Shown piece by piece: positions 23,911 through 35,860 of a stretch of 64,000 nucleotides of DNA. The stretch comes from Lepidurus packardi (taxonomy: Eukaryota > Arthropoda > Branchiopoda > Notostraca > Triopsidae): contig JAKZAN010000007.1 in the NCBI GenBank assembly GCA_023053545.1, positions 6,510,001 through 6,574,000 of the forward strand. Direction: 5' to 3'. Below the pieces are notes generated by a model. It was given only the letters and a program-made list of their open reading frames with translations, made no database searches and was not told the origin of the DNA. A program made the position numbers and the translations under genes. The stretch's first letter is position 1; each line of letters starts with the position of its first letter.

Positions 23911-26900
23911 TCAATTCGGAATGGCCAAGACAAGTCTTTCGTTTCCACAGGAGCCTGAAAGGCTGGAGACCTTTTGTTGGAAAATTTTTTCGGATTTTGG
24001 AAAAACAACCCTTGGAAATTAGCCGACTTTTCAAAAAATTTCCTTTGAACGCCTACTTCAAATTCGTTCCTTTGCTTCAGAGTTGGGGAAAAAATCCAGC
24101 AATTGAACCTGGTTGCGAATGTTAGCGGCTTACGGTGGCAAAAAGGAGTAACTGAAAATGGCTGACGTCGGCGTTGGCAAAGTTGTTATCCATCTAGAGG
24201 GGGTAATGGAAACTCGTGATTGTCGGAATGGACCTTTTTATACAATTAGCCGTTCGGTGCGCACGTACTGTACGATTGGTGTGAGAGCGAGCGCGAACTC
24301 CCGGTGACTTATAGAAGAACAGCGATGAGAACTCGTCTCAAATTGTCCCTTCAAAACAAGCAATAGTTTTAGTGTGAACAGTCAACTTCGTATACGGTTA
24401 TGGTGCCTTTCGATGTGTCAACGAAAAACACGTAAAAAACTAATCCTCATTACTAGCACCCAGTGAATCCAGACAGCATTGCAAAAGCAGAAGCACATGA
24501 ACGCTGGGGATCAATTCCAAGTTCACCCACGTCGTCAAACTTCAAAAACAAGATATTTTTTCCTTAATTGCTCCTAAACTCAGCCGTACACATGTCAACA
24601 CTTTCCGAATCTCATCTGAATCAAACATGATAGAAGCCGATTCATCATTCAAGCAGTTCCAGGACCACATGACCGCGTTGGGTCACTACCTCGACAATTC
24701 CCTCAGCCAGGATGGAGCGCAAATTTCATGGCAATAATCGCATGCCCCCATCGAAAACCCTTCAATGTCGCACAAAAAGAAGAAAAAAAAAAGACAAAGA
24801 AAGCTGAAAAAACATCCCAGACCGATGGCGTTGTTTTTTAATCATTCATCACAGTATCCACTGGTGCGTTGGCACCAGCTGACATACAAATTGGGGAAAA
24901 TAACTAGGACTAATGCGGCAGAGCTCAACTATTCGTACCGGCGTATACGTAAATTCGGCAGTGGATTTTTTTTTCGGTTTAATAACCCCCCTCCCTTTTC
25001 AGCTCGTTATATGTATCTCATAACGCCAGCTCATTTCCCCTTATTATTAAGTATAAAGGGTTTCAGTTGACTTGTATATTTCGTGTAACACGGCCAGGGT
25101 GTTACCATGTCCCCGTTTTTATTAAGTTCATACCATAAGCATTCAGGAGTATACTCTTGAATATTTGGGGAAATGTGCGTGCGTGTCTGTTCCAGTTCAA
25201 AGCAAATACCTCACCGTTGACGTGAATGGAGTCTTGGCCACGACCAGTGTATAGAAACATCAAGCAATCGTCACGTTTTTTTTCATTATTGATTTTTAAT
25301 CGAAATCACACCTTGCTGTGTGGTGTACTTATAAGGGCCAGTCCTGGCACTTCACCATTTTCCTTCTCAATAACCTCCTCGACATGTGAATCCCGCAAAA
25401 GTTTTCGAAATCCATGCTAGGAAACACGTGAAATCGTTCTATTTCTTGTCCATCTTAAAAAAAAAATATCTGCTCAGAGACAGCTCACGAAACGAATACG
25501 TAAATTTTAAGCCTCTTTCTCCTTTTGAATGAATTTCGTGTCCGTTTCAACGTTTTTTGAAATACTTGCTAGTAATTTTGGGGAATAACAAAAGACATCG
25601 AGCGATTTTTTGGTGAAAACGTTTTTTGTAAATCTTTTGGGTACCAAAAATGTTGCACGGCAGGTGGCATTTCAACGCTCTGCACCCTTTATCTCTAAAT
25701 GTTTAAACAAAACTGCATAAAGCGTGTAATAGAACATTGCCAGCCTAAAGTTTTCTGAGGGATTGGAGAATTTTTTTGTCTCATCGAATCTGTATAGCAC
25801 GCCGTCTTCATAGTATAGCGAGTTCCCGCTACTTCCATCCAAGCGCTGCGCGAGCTATTTTTCTGTTCTCAGTACTTTCCATCTCCTGTTAAAAAAATAA
25901 TAACAAATTTCATAACACCCAACTGAGTTGTACATCCGAGCCCTCCGCCAGTAACTTTTGTTCTTAAAAAAATATTCTTTTAAGTAAAAAAAGACTTGAT
26001 GTACAGATTGCCCATACCAGCAAGTGTTATTTGCACGGTTGCAGTTCAGTTTGCTGGGGCCGTTACAAATCAAACGTCGCGTCTTTCTCAGTGATTGATG
26101 GCATTCAATCCTATTGTTAAATCTAACCCTTGAATTTTTGCTCTATCTGTTTCCGATGAGGAGGTGCACAGGACTCGGGGTATAAGATGTTTGTATTTTA
26201 TGATACATGAATCAATAAGGACTGGCTCTCGGTGACTTTTTTATTATTCCACACACACACACGAAACTTCTTTTTAAATCCTCATTCTCGTTCATTTTTA
26301 TTTTTCCTAAGTTCTGACAAAAGCACTCAGGTTCCATAGCTCGATAATGACAGACGTTATACGATGTTACTATACAGGCAATCTAAAATCAAAGCTCCAG
26401 GTTAGGATTGTTGCATTATTAAGTTTCATTCAGTATCTTTCATATAACTCACTGTTTCGCTGTTTTACTTGCATCGTTTGGTTGCTGTCATAATCTCCAG
26501 CAGTTCCAGGTTGCTAGGCCTGTGGTCAGTTTCTCATGGCCTTGCACGTGTTATGTGCGTTTGGCAGTTTCTTTTTTTTATAAATATATAGAGAGAAGTT
26601 AGCTTTTTCCCCCGCGTTGCTGCAAAGTTTAAGCTGGTAATGGTTGACGAATGGACGGATTGGGAAAGGTTCCTGGGCAGCCAACGTTTGTGATAGAGAC
26701 AGCCTTAAGTACTATTAAAACTCCCTTGTGAGTTAGAGCAATTGGATTTCCATTTGCCTCTCCTCTAAACACCACATCTTCTCACACAAACAATCACACA
26801 CATAAACACAAGTAAAACATTTAATTTTTGCAAGTTTTTTTCCAAATTCTTTTCGTCACAGCTCCGTCTCCGCTTTTGAAATCTATGCATAAGCAGAGAG

Positions 26901-27804
26901 ACATAAAGCGTCTTCTCTTCGGCTTTTTCCCCCCGAGTCCGGCTCTTCTTCACTTTCCGTTATTTCCAGTAAGACTAAATGACTAGGAAACTCGCATGTA
27001 AACTAAATGAAAGGAGCTGAGAGAGTTATTGTGGTACTTACGGACTGTGATATATATTTATACCCAAACCCTCGTACCCCCGTTGCATGGACTAAAGACA
27101 GTTTTAAAGTAGCAGCGTTGGGCTGTTGGGAAAGGGTTTGTAGTTTGACGAGAAATCTTAGCGTTTGAAACGTGTGCTGTGCTCACCTGTCTCCGGAAGA
27201 CGCTAATTTGCGTACCCATCAAAATGGGTTTAAACCCAGCACAAAAAGGCGTTTGGGATAACATCGGCTGGCAGATCTCTTGAAGTAATTGCCTCGGTTT
27301 CATTTAAATAACAAGGAAAGGATTTTTTTTTTTTTTTTAGGGTAAAAAAGGCAGCGAGTTTTGTGAGATCGCTTGATTGTTTTTGTATAATGATTTGCTG
27401 TGATAGGTCTGGCGCATTCGGTCAGATTGTCACCGGTGAACGGTTTAGCAAAGGTTGCGTGGTGTATACACTGCCGGGGTCATTCAGGCTCAGTGTGTGG
27501 TGTTCAATTTGTATGTATAGCAGATTTTTTTTTTTGGTTTTTCCATTTATTCCCAGCCATTACATAAAAAACTCGTTTCTCCATACACAGCACATCAATA
27601 GTTCCTACACTTTTTTAACAAGCGTAAATTTTTCGTGGAAATGAAACCTTATACAGGTCATTTTATGTTTGCGGTAAAAAAAAAAAAATCCCCACCCTAT
27701 CCCCCTTGTGCATATGCTGTAAATTTTTTTTTCCTTTTTCTTCTGCGATATGGTTGTAAATGATTGACCAAGGGCTTGCTCCCTATGTGACTGCTGCTCT
27801 GTAA

Positions 27805-27836
<32 letters not shown>

Positions 27837-28274
27837 TAGCGAAGTGAAGTTTCCGTATGGGCACTAACCTTAGCGTAGGTTTTCCCGGACAGCTAAGCAA
27901 ATACGTTTTTTTATTTTATTTTTTAATATAACCATTGGGTATCCTCACCCTTTTCGTTTATTGTGGTGTGATTTCATGGTATGTGCGGAGACAGAGCCAG
28001 CTTAGACATTATCTAGTGGTAGTGTGTTATTCATACAAACATACATTCATAATAACATCCATAACATTTGTATAGACTGTCTTGGATAGAATATCGTGCC
28101 AGAAAGGCGTACAGATATCCACGGCAGCGATGGGCCTGTTATTGTTTCCTTTTTCCCATGTACGAGTTTGCTATTTTCCTTGGCTTTGACAAAAATAAAA
28201 GTCGAAATTAATTGATCATTTATTGGCATTTTAATTAGGCATGCGCTTCGAAAGGATGCTAATATCACAAACAC
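23911..28274. other. Intergenic, no gene seen
   Basis: AT-rich DNA downstream of the rn/sqz-family gene. Open frames are short and low complexity (Lys, Phe and Ser runs from homopolymers). Notable items are an AAAATGGCTGACGTC element at 24155-24169, a CA repeat at 26249-26262, a 26-A run at 27811-27836 and a homeodomain-type patch at 28205-28240. Confidence 0.6.
27811..27836 (+). repeat. Poly(A) tract, 26 A
   Basis: The longest homopolymer noticed in the window, after GTAAAAAAGT. No retroposed gene or target duplication is visible upstream. Confidence 0.85.
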
Positions 28275-28528
28275 TACAAATTCAGTCTATATGCTTGTTG
28301 CGTTTCAGAATATAGGAGCAAAATAAGGGCAAAATCAGACGCTTGGAAAAAATTAATACCTAACACAACTATATCGCTTGTTTATGAATGTATTGCTCCT
28401 ACTACAACATTATCGGTGAGCCGTATCGTGTTGTTAAAAGACGGCTTTGTCTCTGATGATCGAGATTTTCAAAGCTTCCCGCCGCCATAGCATGAAATAC
28501 AGAAAGGAGTTTAGAGTCTTGTTTCCAG

Positions 28529-28543
28529 CCACTAGATGGCGTA
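28529..28543 (+). promoter_or_regulatory. CTCF-like motif
   Basis: CCACTAGATGGCGTA fits the established CTCF core CCASYAGRKGGCR at every position; only the next base (T for S) differs. It lies between the two transcription units, 5.1 kb after the first and 32.5 kb before the second start. The match is read by eye; occupancy is inference. Confidence 0.35.
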
Positions 28544-29634
28544 TGCGTCCTTCCTTCGACTCAGCTTGCGTGTCCTTTTAGTCACGACGAAATTCGATTG
28601 TGAATTACGCATATTGTGAATAGTACGTCGTTCGGGTTGTAGATGTTACCTTGAAACTTGCCGAGTCATGGAAGTCAAAAACTAAGCAAATGCATTATTG
28701 GCATTGTATGGGTATGTTCTAATAGTTCAATATGTCCACAAATCAAAACCGGGTGAATAATGTCGACGTAACAACAAGTAACATACTTATTGAGCACTCT
28801 CAGCTGTACCCGACGTCCTGGCAATGAACACAAGCGATGGCTACCCGTGTTTAAAAACTTGGGAAAGTATCAAAAAGTGAAGCAATAGCGAAGGGATTTA
28901 GGTTTTGTGAATTATTTCCAGATTGTATGAGAATCAGTAATATATTTTCTGCGTCTTTAGGTCAATATTAAAAGCTCGTCACGGGTTTCAAAGGTTTGTT
29001 AACTATACGTATACTGTACGACGTGTCGTTTACGAAGCTCAAGGCAGCCATGGCCAAAACGAAGACGCAGGTCATAGCACAACGGTATAAGTCATTCCAT
29101 TGATGTTATTTTGCAACATAACTAAAACGGTGTTCGAGTATATATCGGCTAGTTAAGTGTTCAGGAGGTTCCAGCATTTCAGAAACGTGAGGGGTTGTTG
29201 CTAAGCTAAGGTGACGTGGATTGCGCCATTGAAACTTAAAATTTCATGTTTTGGTCGCGCCTATTCTCGGGAATTATTATCACTGCCGTTTTTCGTAGGT
29301 AGTGAGTGGCAGTTAGGTAATTGACGTGTTACGCTTTGGTGGCACTACCAACTTCTGACACTTCAAAATCGACAAAATATTGAATTGTTTGCTCGTCAGT
29401 TCATTTTTTCTTCATTAAAGTTTGCGTAGTACTTCGACTCCTTGTGCGGGGGCGCCATTTACGAGTGTTGGAGGTGAAGACTTGGTAACCCTGACCTTTA
29501 CACTCTCATTTGTTGACAACCTTGGAAAGTGGAAGAGAAGTTGTTAGAATCCCGTCTTTGTTTGTGATTACCTTAGTAAAATAGGGAATCCATCGTGGAT
29601 ATAAGTTGCTATCACCGGCTCGTGTAAGCGTACC

Positions 29635-29694
29635 ATCAAGCGTGCCTTGAAACAATTCTATTATATCAAGGGTGCCTTGAAACAATTCTATTAT
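29635..29694 (+). repeat. Tandem duplication, 2 x 30 bp
   Basis: Two adjacent 30-bp copies, 29635-29664 and 29665-29694, identical except for one C/G difference at the seventh base. The unit begins ATCAAG and ends TTCTATTAT. Confidence 0.95.
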
Positions 29695-32600
29695 AATTAA
29701 GTTGAAATTTTCGATTAAAGTTTTTGACTTTGTTGTGCTTCAGCAGGTCAAAGCTTATGCGTGTTACAGCAAGTTAGAGGTTTTGTGGGCAGGTGATAAT
29801 ATTTTCTTATAGGCTAGTTAGGAGAACGGGTATTTTACCCCCAACAGTCCAGCTAAGTTTAAAAAGCTCTATGAAGATTTGCTTACGCATGTAGACGTAA
29901 TGTGTATATAGGTAATTTCCCTGCGATACGTGCTGTGCGATACGTTTAGGAAACCCTTATTTTACTTCGGAAGTTACAAATCTTATTCAATTTGGTAATG
30001 CAGCATGTTTTTCCGAGTCACCTGACCCGTGATTTATGAAGTATATCAACTTAAAGATGTAACTTAGTTTTAAAAGCTATAGATTATACAAAAAGTATGT
30101 TATGTGTAAAGTAAAGGTACTTATATACGTCTTTTTAAATTATCTTGTCTTGCTCACATCAGCAAAGACACTAGTCATCTGCAAAAAGAAAAAGAGGGGA
30201 AAAAGTGTTCAAAGCCACCGGGTTGTCGGTATCAGTAACGTGAAATTTAGAAAACCTGGTCTGAAACTTGCGTTGTTTTAGGGGACAAGTCAAACGTTTA
30301 ATGATTGGTCAGAAAGGTAAATCGCAGAATCTGTGATAGCCAATTTCACGTAGTTTCGTATTCAAGTTTTTTGTATCGAAATTTATGTATTCTGGAAGGT
30401 CATTCTAAAAATAAGTTTCAAGCTTCCTTTGCATAAAGTAAGACTGTCCTTTAAGTCCTTTCTTGCGAATGAATAGTTCAGTACCAGAATCCACGTCAAG
30501 GTAGTTTAAAATATGAGGATACATGACTAAATTATCCGTAATGCGATTTCACTTTAATTTAGTCAGTACAGTTTGTACCAGATGAGTGACTTTAAATGTA
30601 GCTTTTTTAGCCCAAGATTTGCGCTTAACCTGTGCTATCTTCTAGGTGGAAATGATTTATAGCCAAGGATCAGAGAGTTTTCAAAATACGGAGTGTTTCG
30701 AAATAAGCCTTCGAAATGTAAAGGGAAACCGTCCCCACTATAACTAACTGAACTTTTACGTTTAAACAAGAAAACGAGATCTTCGGCTTCGAAAGAAAAT
30801 TTTATATTTCCGTATGTAATTTGTGCGGTATTAGTTTTTCCTTAGAACATGAATCATCGCTGTTCGTTTATACATAAATATTAGCAAATGAATAGAACAA
30901 AGGAAAAAGTAGTAGATTCTGCTTATTACTGACTTGCACTTTTTTTTGCAGAGCCAGAACTTGTTATTAGCTCTAAAATATGGGATTTTTTTGCTCTGAA
31001 ATTGAAGTTCACTTTTAATTAGTGTATAAGTTACTCGAAATAAAGCTTTTTGTTGGGTAGTTTTTTCCGCCGTTATGATGTGTTGTAATTACTGTTCAGG
31101 TAGAAAAGATAAGTCACGTAATTGCGGCATTGCATGTGAAATAAACTTGCGAATGCTGCATTAAATTTCAGCCAGTAAATCGAACCAAAGTTTTTCGGAA
31201 CTTTCCATTTATCCCTGAAGTCCTTAGCAGAGAAAACGCTTTACGTTTTCAGCAATTTGCCGCATGCTTTTGCGTGCTTGCCTTGATCCTCCTTGGTGGG
31301 AGGCCAACCCCAGCCTTAGGCTTTAAAATCTTGTGTCATGCCGTGTCAGACCATGCTAATTAAGCTCTCTGGATGACATGTTAATGAACAGCTTATACCG
31401 GCCAAGGTGTTGTACCCTGCACTGTTTGCCTACTCGGTACCAAGCAACCATGCCATCACTTGTAAAGCAAGACATGTTATTTAAATGTCGACCAAATTGT
31501 ATGTCGTCAGCCACATAAAGACGTCAAACCCCAATCATATGCCAGAACTATAGTTTTCTTTCTTTTTGTGAGCAGCCACAGCCTCAAATGTCTTCTTAAT
31601 CAGTTTTCCCTGGAGGCTAGCTAACTTGAGCTTAAAATTTCCTCGCGTGGTCCACGAATTGCGTGCTGTGAAAGGCAGAGTTTGTAGCACATGGCTTTTG
31701 TCTGCCATTGAAGTCGTTCTTTGTGCATTACAAGACAAGACGAGTTTTAGCGGTGTTCGTTTTCGTTGCGTTTAATCTTTTACAAGTGGGCGTGGTTTAT
31801 GTTTCAAAAGTATCGGTAAAATACCTGAAGCGTGCTATGGATGTGGAGGTGCGTGCAGTGTTGTATGGAACCATGGAGCAAAGCAATTTCGAGTCCTCAA
31901 GTTTTTGTCCAGGTTTTCCTACTAATTCATGTGTACGCATGCATAGGTAAAATACGAAGTTTACTGTGTTGAGATGAGGCTGTAATTAGTTCTCCACGTA
32001 CTTGGCACCGCCCACTCGAAGCCCCGTAAGCAATGGCGGCAGCAAACCCGAACCTCCTAACACTCACACAAAGCAAAACGCACTCGTAAATTCTCGTTTG
32101 GAATCCAGAACAATAGACGGATGCGTAACGTATGCACATTTCTCACCTAAATTGTGTTTGGGTTTACCAAAAGATCATCCAAGCGGAAAGAGCTTGTCAA
32201 GAAATTTCTTTTGAGTACTTAGACTCGCACTTTTTTCTAATCAATGTGACTAACCTCGCTTGTAATTAACTATTGTTTTTACCAATTTTTACTAGTGTTT
32301 TAGTTAGTATCAAGGCCCAGTGTGTCATTTAGGACTTTTGCAAATTTCTCAAAATAACCGAATTGGAATCCCCATTAGGCCCTTTCTTCTAGGACTTGTC
32401 TGCCAGTCCTCTGTCTTTAGTAACATTTTGACGTAGTAAGAGGCACGTATCTCCCAGGGGTTCGCAATTGTTGACTAGCACGGTGGTCATTATTACTGGG
32501 CTTACCGTCCGCCTTTTAGTGTAGGTAGATATTACAAATAATAGCTTTGTCTCTTTTGTTCAGGACAGCAGGCTAGCGATGTTTTTCGCCGGTAAGTTTG

Positions 32601-33353
32601 TCTTAGTAAGCAACCTATTCAAGAAAAAAAGGAAAAAAGACCCGGAATCCGGTATCCCGATTACAGGAAACGAATTTTCGACACTTTATTATGCCAGTTG
32701 TGATTATTGCTGCCTAATGCTATTCATACAGAACACAAGAAAAGGCGTTTGAGATGTATTCATGCCTGGGTGTTACAGTGACAGGTTGTCATCAAGTGCC
32801 GAATGTCGGCAATGAATTCGTTACAGTTTCTGCCGTGTTTGTCTCGCTCAGTATTCTAGCTCTGCGGGCGGCCTGGCCACCGTTGTACCCAGCGAGCCCC
32901 CTGTCTATACTTTCATTAAGAATAGCGTCTATTATTCTTCATAGCTAGCCCCAGCATTGTTGTACGAATATGACGCTTCTGTGTCTTGCATATTAAGTAA
33001 AGCAATAGTAAGCGACACGGTTCTTTGTTTGAATCATAGACTATAGAAGCATCCATCCAGAACTTGGCCACGCACGTCCTCCCCAGAAATTTTTCCCAAA
33101 CGTGAGAGCCCCAGTAATAAGCTTCCCCGTAGTTCTTTTAACTTCCTTTTCCTGTCTACGTTTTTTAAATTCTTTGGTACAATTCGTGTAAGCTAGGCTT
33201 GAATTACTTTGTAATCGGGTCGTAGTTAGTACACATTACTGCCGTATAGACGTGTTTGATATAGACTGGTGTTAGCGTCATTCCACACCTGGTAATTAAC
33301 CTTTTTAGTATTCGGGTTCAATGGTGTATCATCCCTGTCTACGATGGAGGTCT

Positions 33354-33432
33354 TTAAGTACTTGTACTAAGGAATGCGCAACTTGCCTAAACTTGCCTTA
33401 AGTACTTGTACTAAGGAATGCGCAACTTGCCT
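33354..33432 (+). repeat. Direct repeat, 2 x 35 bp, period 44
   Basis: Copies at 33354-33388 and 33398-33432 are identical over 35 bases (TTAAGTACTTGTACTAAGG and onward), separated by nine bases that themselves repeat part of the unit end (ACTTGCC). Perfect identity suggests a recent duplication. Confidence 0.95.
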
Positions 33433-35580
33433 CGGTTGTTGTGCAGTTTTTGACTTACTGTCGGGTAATTATGTCGTTAATGATTCCAGTACTCGTCTTT
33501 GTTTCGTTTAGAAGTTACATTGAGTTTGATTTGTTCCGTACTGTCAGGTTTGCGGTTAACGGTACCAGCAGGTGCTTTTAGGAACTGAGGCAGCTAGCTT
33601 GAACTATATTTTACTGGTCTGAGCAGAGAATAGTATCAGACCCAACAACTTTGTCCAGTCGGACAGCCCCCATCAGATAATCAAGCTGTCTTCTGCTACG
33701 TGATTGAATCTTTGTGTGTAATTCCGTGCGTTTTGGTATTCAATTTGTTCTTGGGTTGGACCCGGCAATTGGGTGGCTGTCCCATGTAACTTGAGGTTAG
33801 CGCATAAAACAAAGCACATAATTTAGAGACGCTTTAAAGAAAGTATGAGGCGGAATATTGTATATAAGGCATAGCGTGCTGGTGCAGTTCCTAGCGTGTG
33901 GCAGGCATAGAAGTCTCTGTTGTTTGATGCTTACTCATTAAAATTTATATATACTTGTATAGAGTATTCATTCCTGTCAGGAAAATGTTAACGGCCTGCA
34001 GGCTAGGCAGAAATACAGGTAAAAAGCAAACAAGACCTGCGTCTGGCCTTAGCGAATGCAGCAACACGGTGGGCCCACGTTCGACAGCGAAATTATCCAC
34101 GGCCTTATGCTTCAGTATTTTATATTCCACCTCTCGTTGTGTAATTGGGGTTTGTCAGCGACCGTGCAGGACCCACGAGTCTATCTAGTCACTGGTCGGA
34201 TTTTCTTTTTTGGAATAGGTGTAATTTTTCCGTAATAACGCCTTTTACTTTCACCGGTTTTGCGGAAAGGTGAAGCCCTCATGCAACTCGTAAAACGCGA
34301 TGGTCCTATTCAAAAATAGGAACTACGTTGAATTCGAGAGCTCTTTTGTTCTTCTTGAATTTCCTTTTTAGTTATTGCTTCAGCACAAGCTTGTAACTGC
34401 GTAGGAGAGAGGCTTATTTTATGTACAATAGTCTTCTGACTATTGTTTCTGGTGGCGCAGCGAAAGAGCATGCAGAGGCCGTCTATTCAAACTTGAGTCC
34501 TCTTGTTCTTTGTTTGAAGTGTAAGTAAGAGACAATTTGTTTCTATTATTCAAGCTACGGACAGGAAAGAATAAAAGATCATAACGTTTGCACCTGGACC
34601 AAGCCTCGCTCATTAGGGTTTTCAAAGCTTTTCCCACTTACAGCTTTCGACGTTAGCAATGCGTGCAGTATCAGTACGCTTTTCAAAATGTTCGGTAACT
34701 GTAGCAATGCTTATTTTCTTGAGGTTGTACTCTGTTACCGAGTTTACAGGCACACAAAAGAAAAGCTGCCAGCGTGAGAGGAGGAAGGGCTTGGGGAAAT
34801 TTCAGGAGGTTTACTGTTCATTTCAGATAATCCCGGGTTTCTGGAAATGAAGTCATTTTCGTAAGGGAAGAAGGAGAAAAGGGGTTTAATGTGATTTACT
34901 TACTCACCAGCTATACCAGACTAATGAAAGTCCCTGGGATTTCGTTTTCGGCCCTCTTGCTCCGCAATGCAACAAAGGGCTAATGGACATCGGCTAGATG
35001 CCAATGTGTATAGTTAGCCACGATCCAGGACTTCATTAGCCTGAATTTCTCATATTTGTTTCATCTCTTAAGTCAGAATAGCACCAGGGCCTTTGTAAGT
35101 TTGTGGGATTATTTTCGTTTAGCACCCTCAATCACCTTACTTGGTGGGCTTTTATGAGGCGGGGACTTAATGAGTGTTGCAAAGCTCGTAAACAAAATTC
35201 CCTCGGTGTTGTATGTGATACTTTCTTGGAGAAGGACGGAAGAATGAATCTTAGTCAAATGCCCTATTAACGGACATTTAAATGGTATTTATGCTAATTA
35301 AAGCTTTGAAAGAGTTACGAAGACCTTTAACACTGGTGCTTTTATTATTATGTCTTAGCGAACTGCTATTTATGGTGATTGCACATTAAAGCCACATCTT
35401 TTGGGTTGTTTGTGTAATTACGAAATCAAATTAGATACGGAGAAAGGGTATCCTGCAGGGAACATTGCAAATAATCTTTTACTAGCGAAAAGAATACCAA
35501 ATATGCTTGAAATGCAAAGTGCAGAAAAATTGCAGATTCATGACCTGTTATGCTAATAAGATTTCTTAGTAATTCGAACG

Positions 35581-35860
35581 CCATAGCGTTTGAAATTTAG
35601 ACCTAATCGACCTAATCTTAGTCTTCACGTTTAGCTTTTTCCAGAGTGTTTCGAGGCTTCCTCGCCTTCATTTCGCCATTTAAGGCGAGGAAAATTTGAC
35701 CAATAGCATAGCGTTTTTTAACTTAATTTTACCAGTACCATAGCGTTTGAAATGTATATCTAATTGTGGTCTTCACGTTGAGCTTTTTCTAAAGTATTTC
35801 GAGGTTTCCTCGCCTTAATTTCGGCATGTAAGACCTTGAAAAGGTATGATCCAGCATAGT
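35581..35860 (+). repeat. Diverged tandem duplication, period about 157 bp, with hairpin
   Basis: Both copies start with CCATAGCGTTTGAAAT (35581 and 35738) and share CTTCACGTTgAGCTTTTT-like, GTTTCGAGG-like and TCCTCGCCTT blocks in the same order with scattered differences. Copy 1 also carries a hairpin: CCTCGCCTT at 35660-35668 pairs with AAGGCGAGG at 35682-35690. The right arm is lost in copy 2. Confidence 0.85.

Noticed and set aside
27811-27836. Poly(A) run as the tail of a retroposed gene or SINE
   Set aside because: No target-site duplication and no internal promoter or gene-like sequence upstream.
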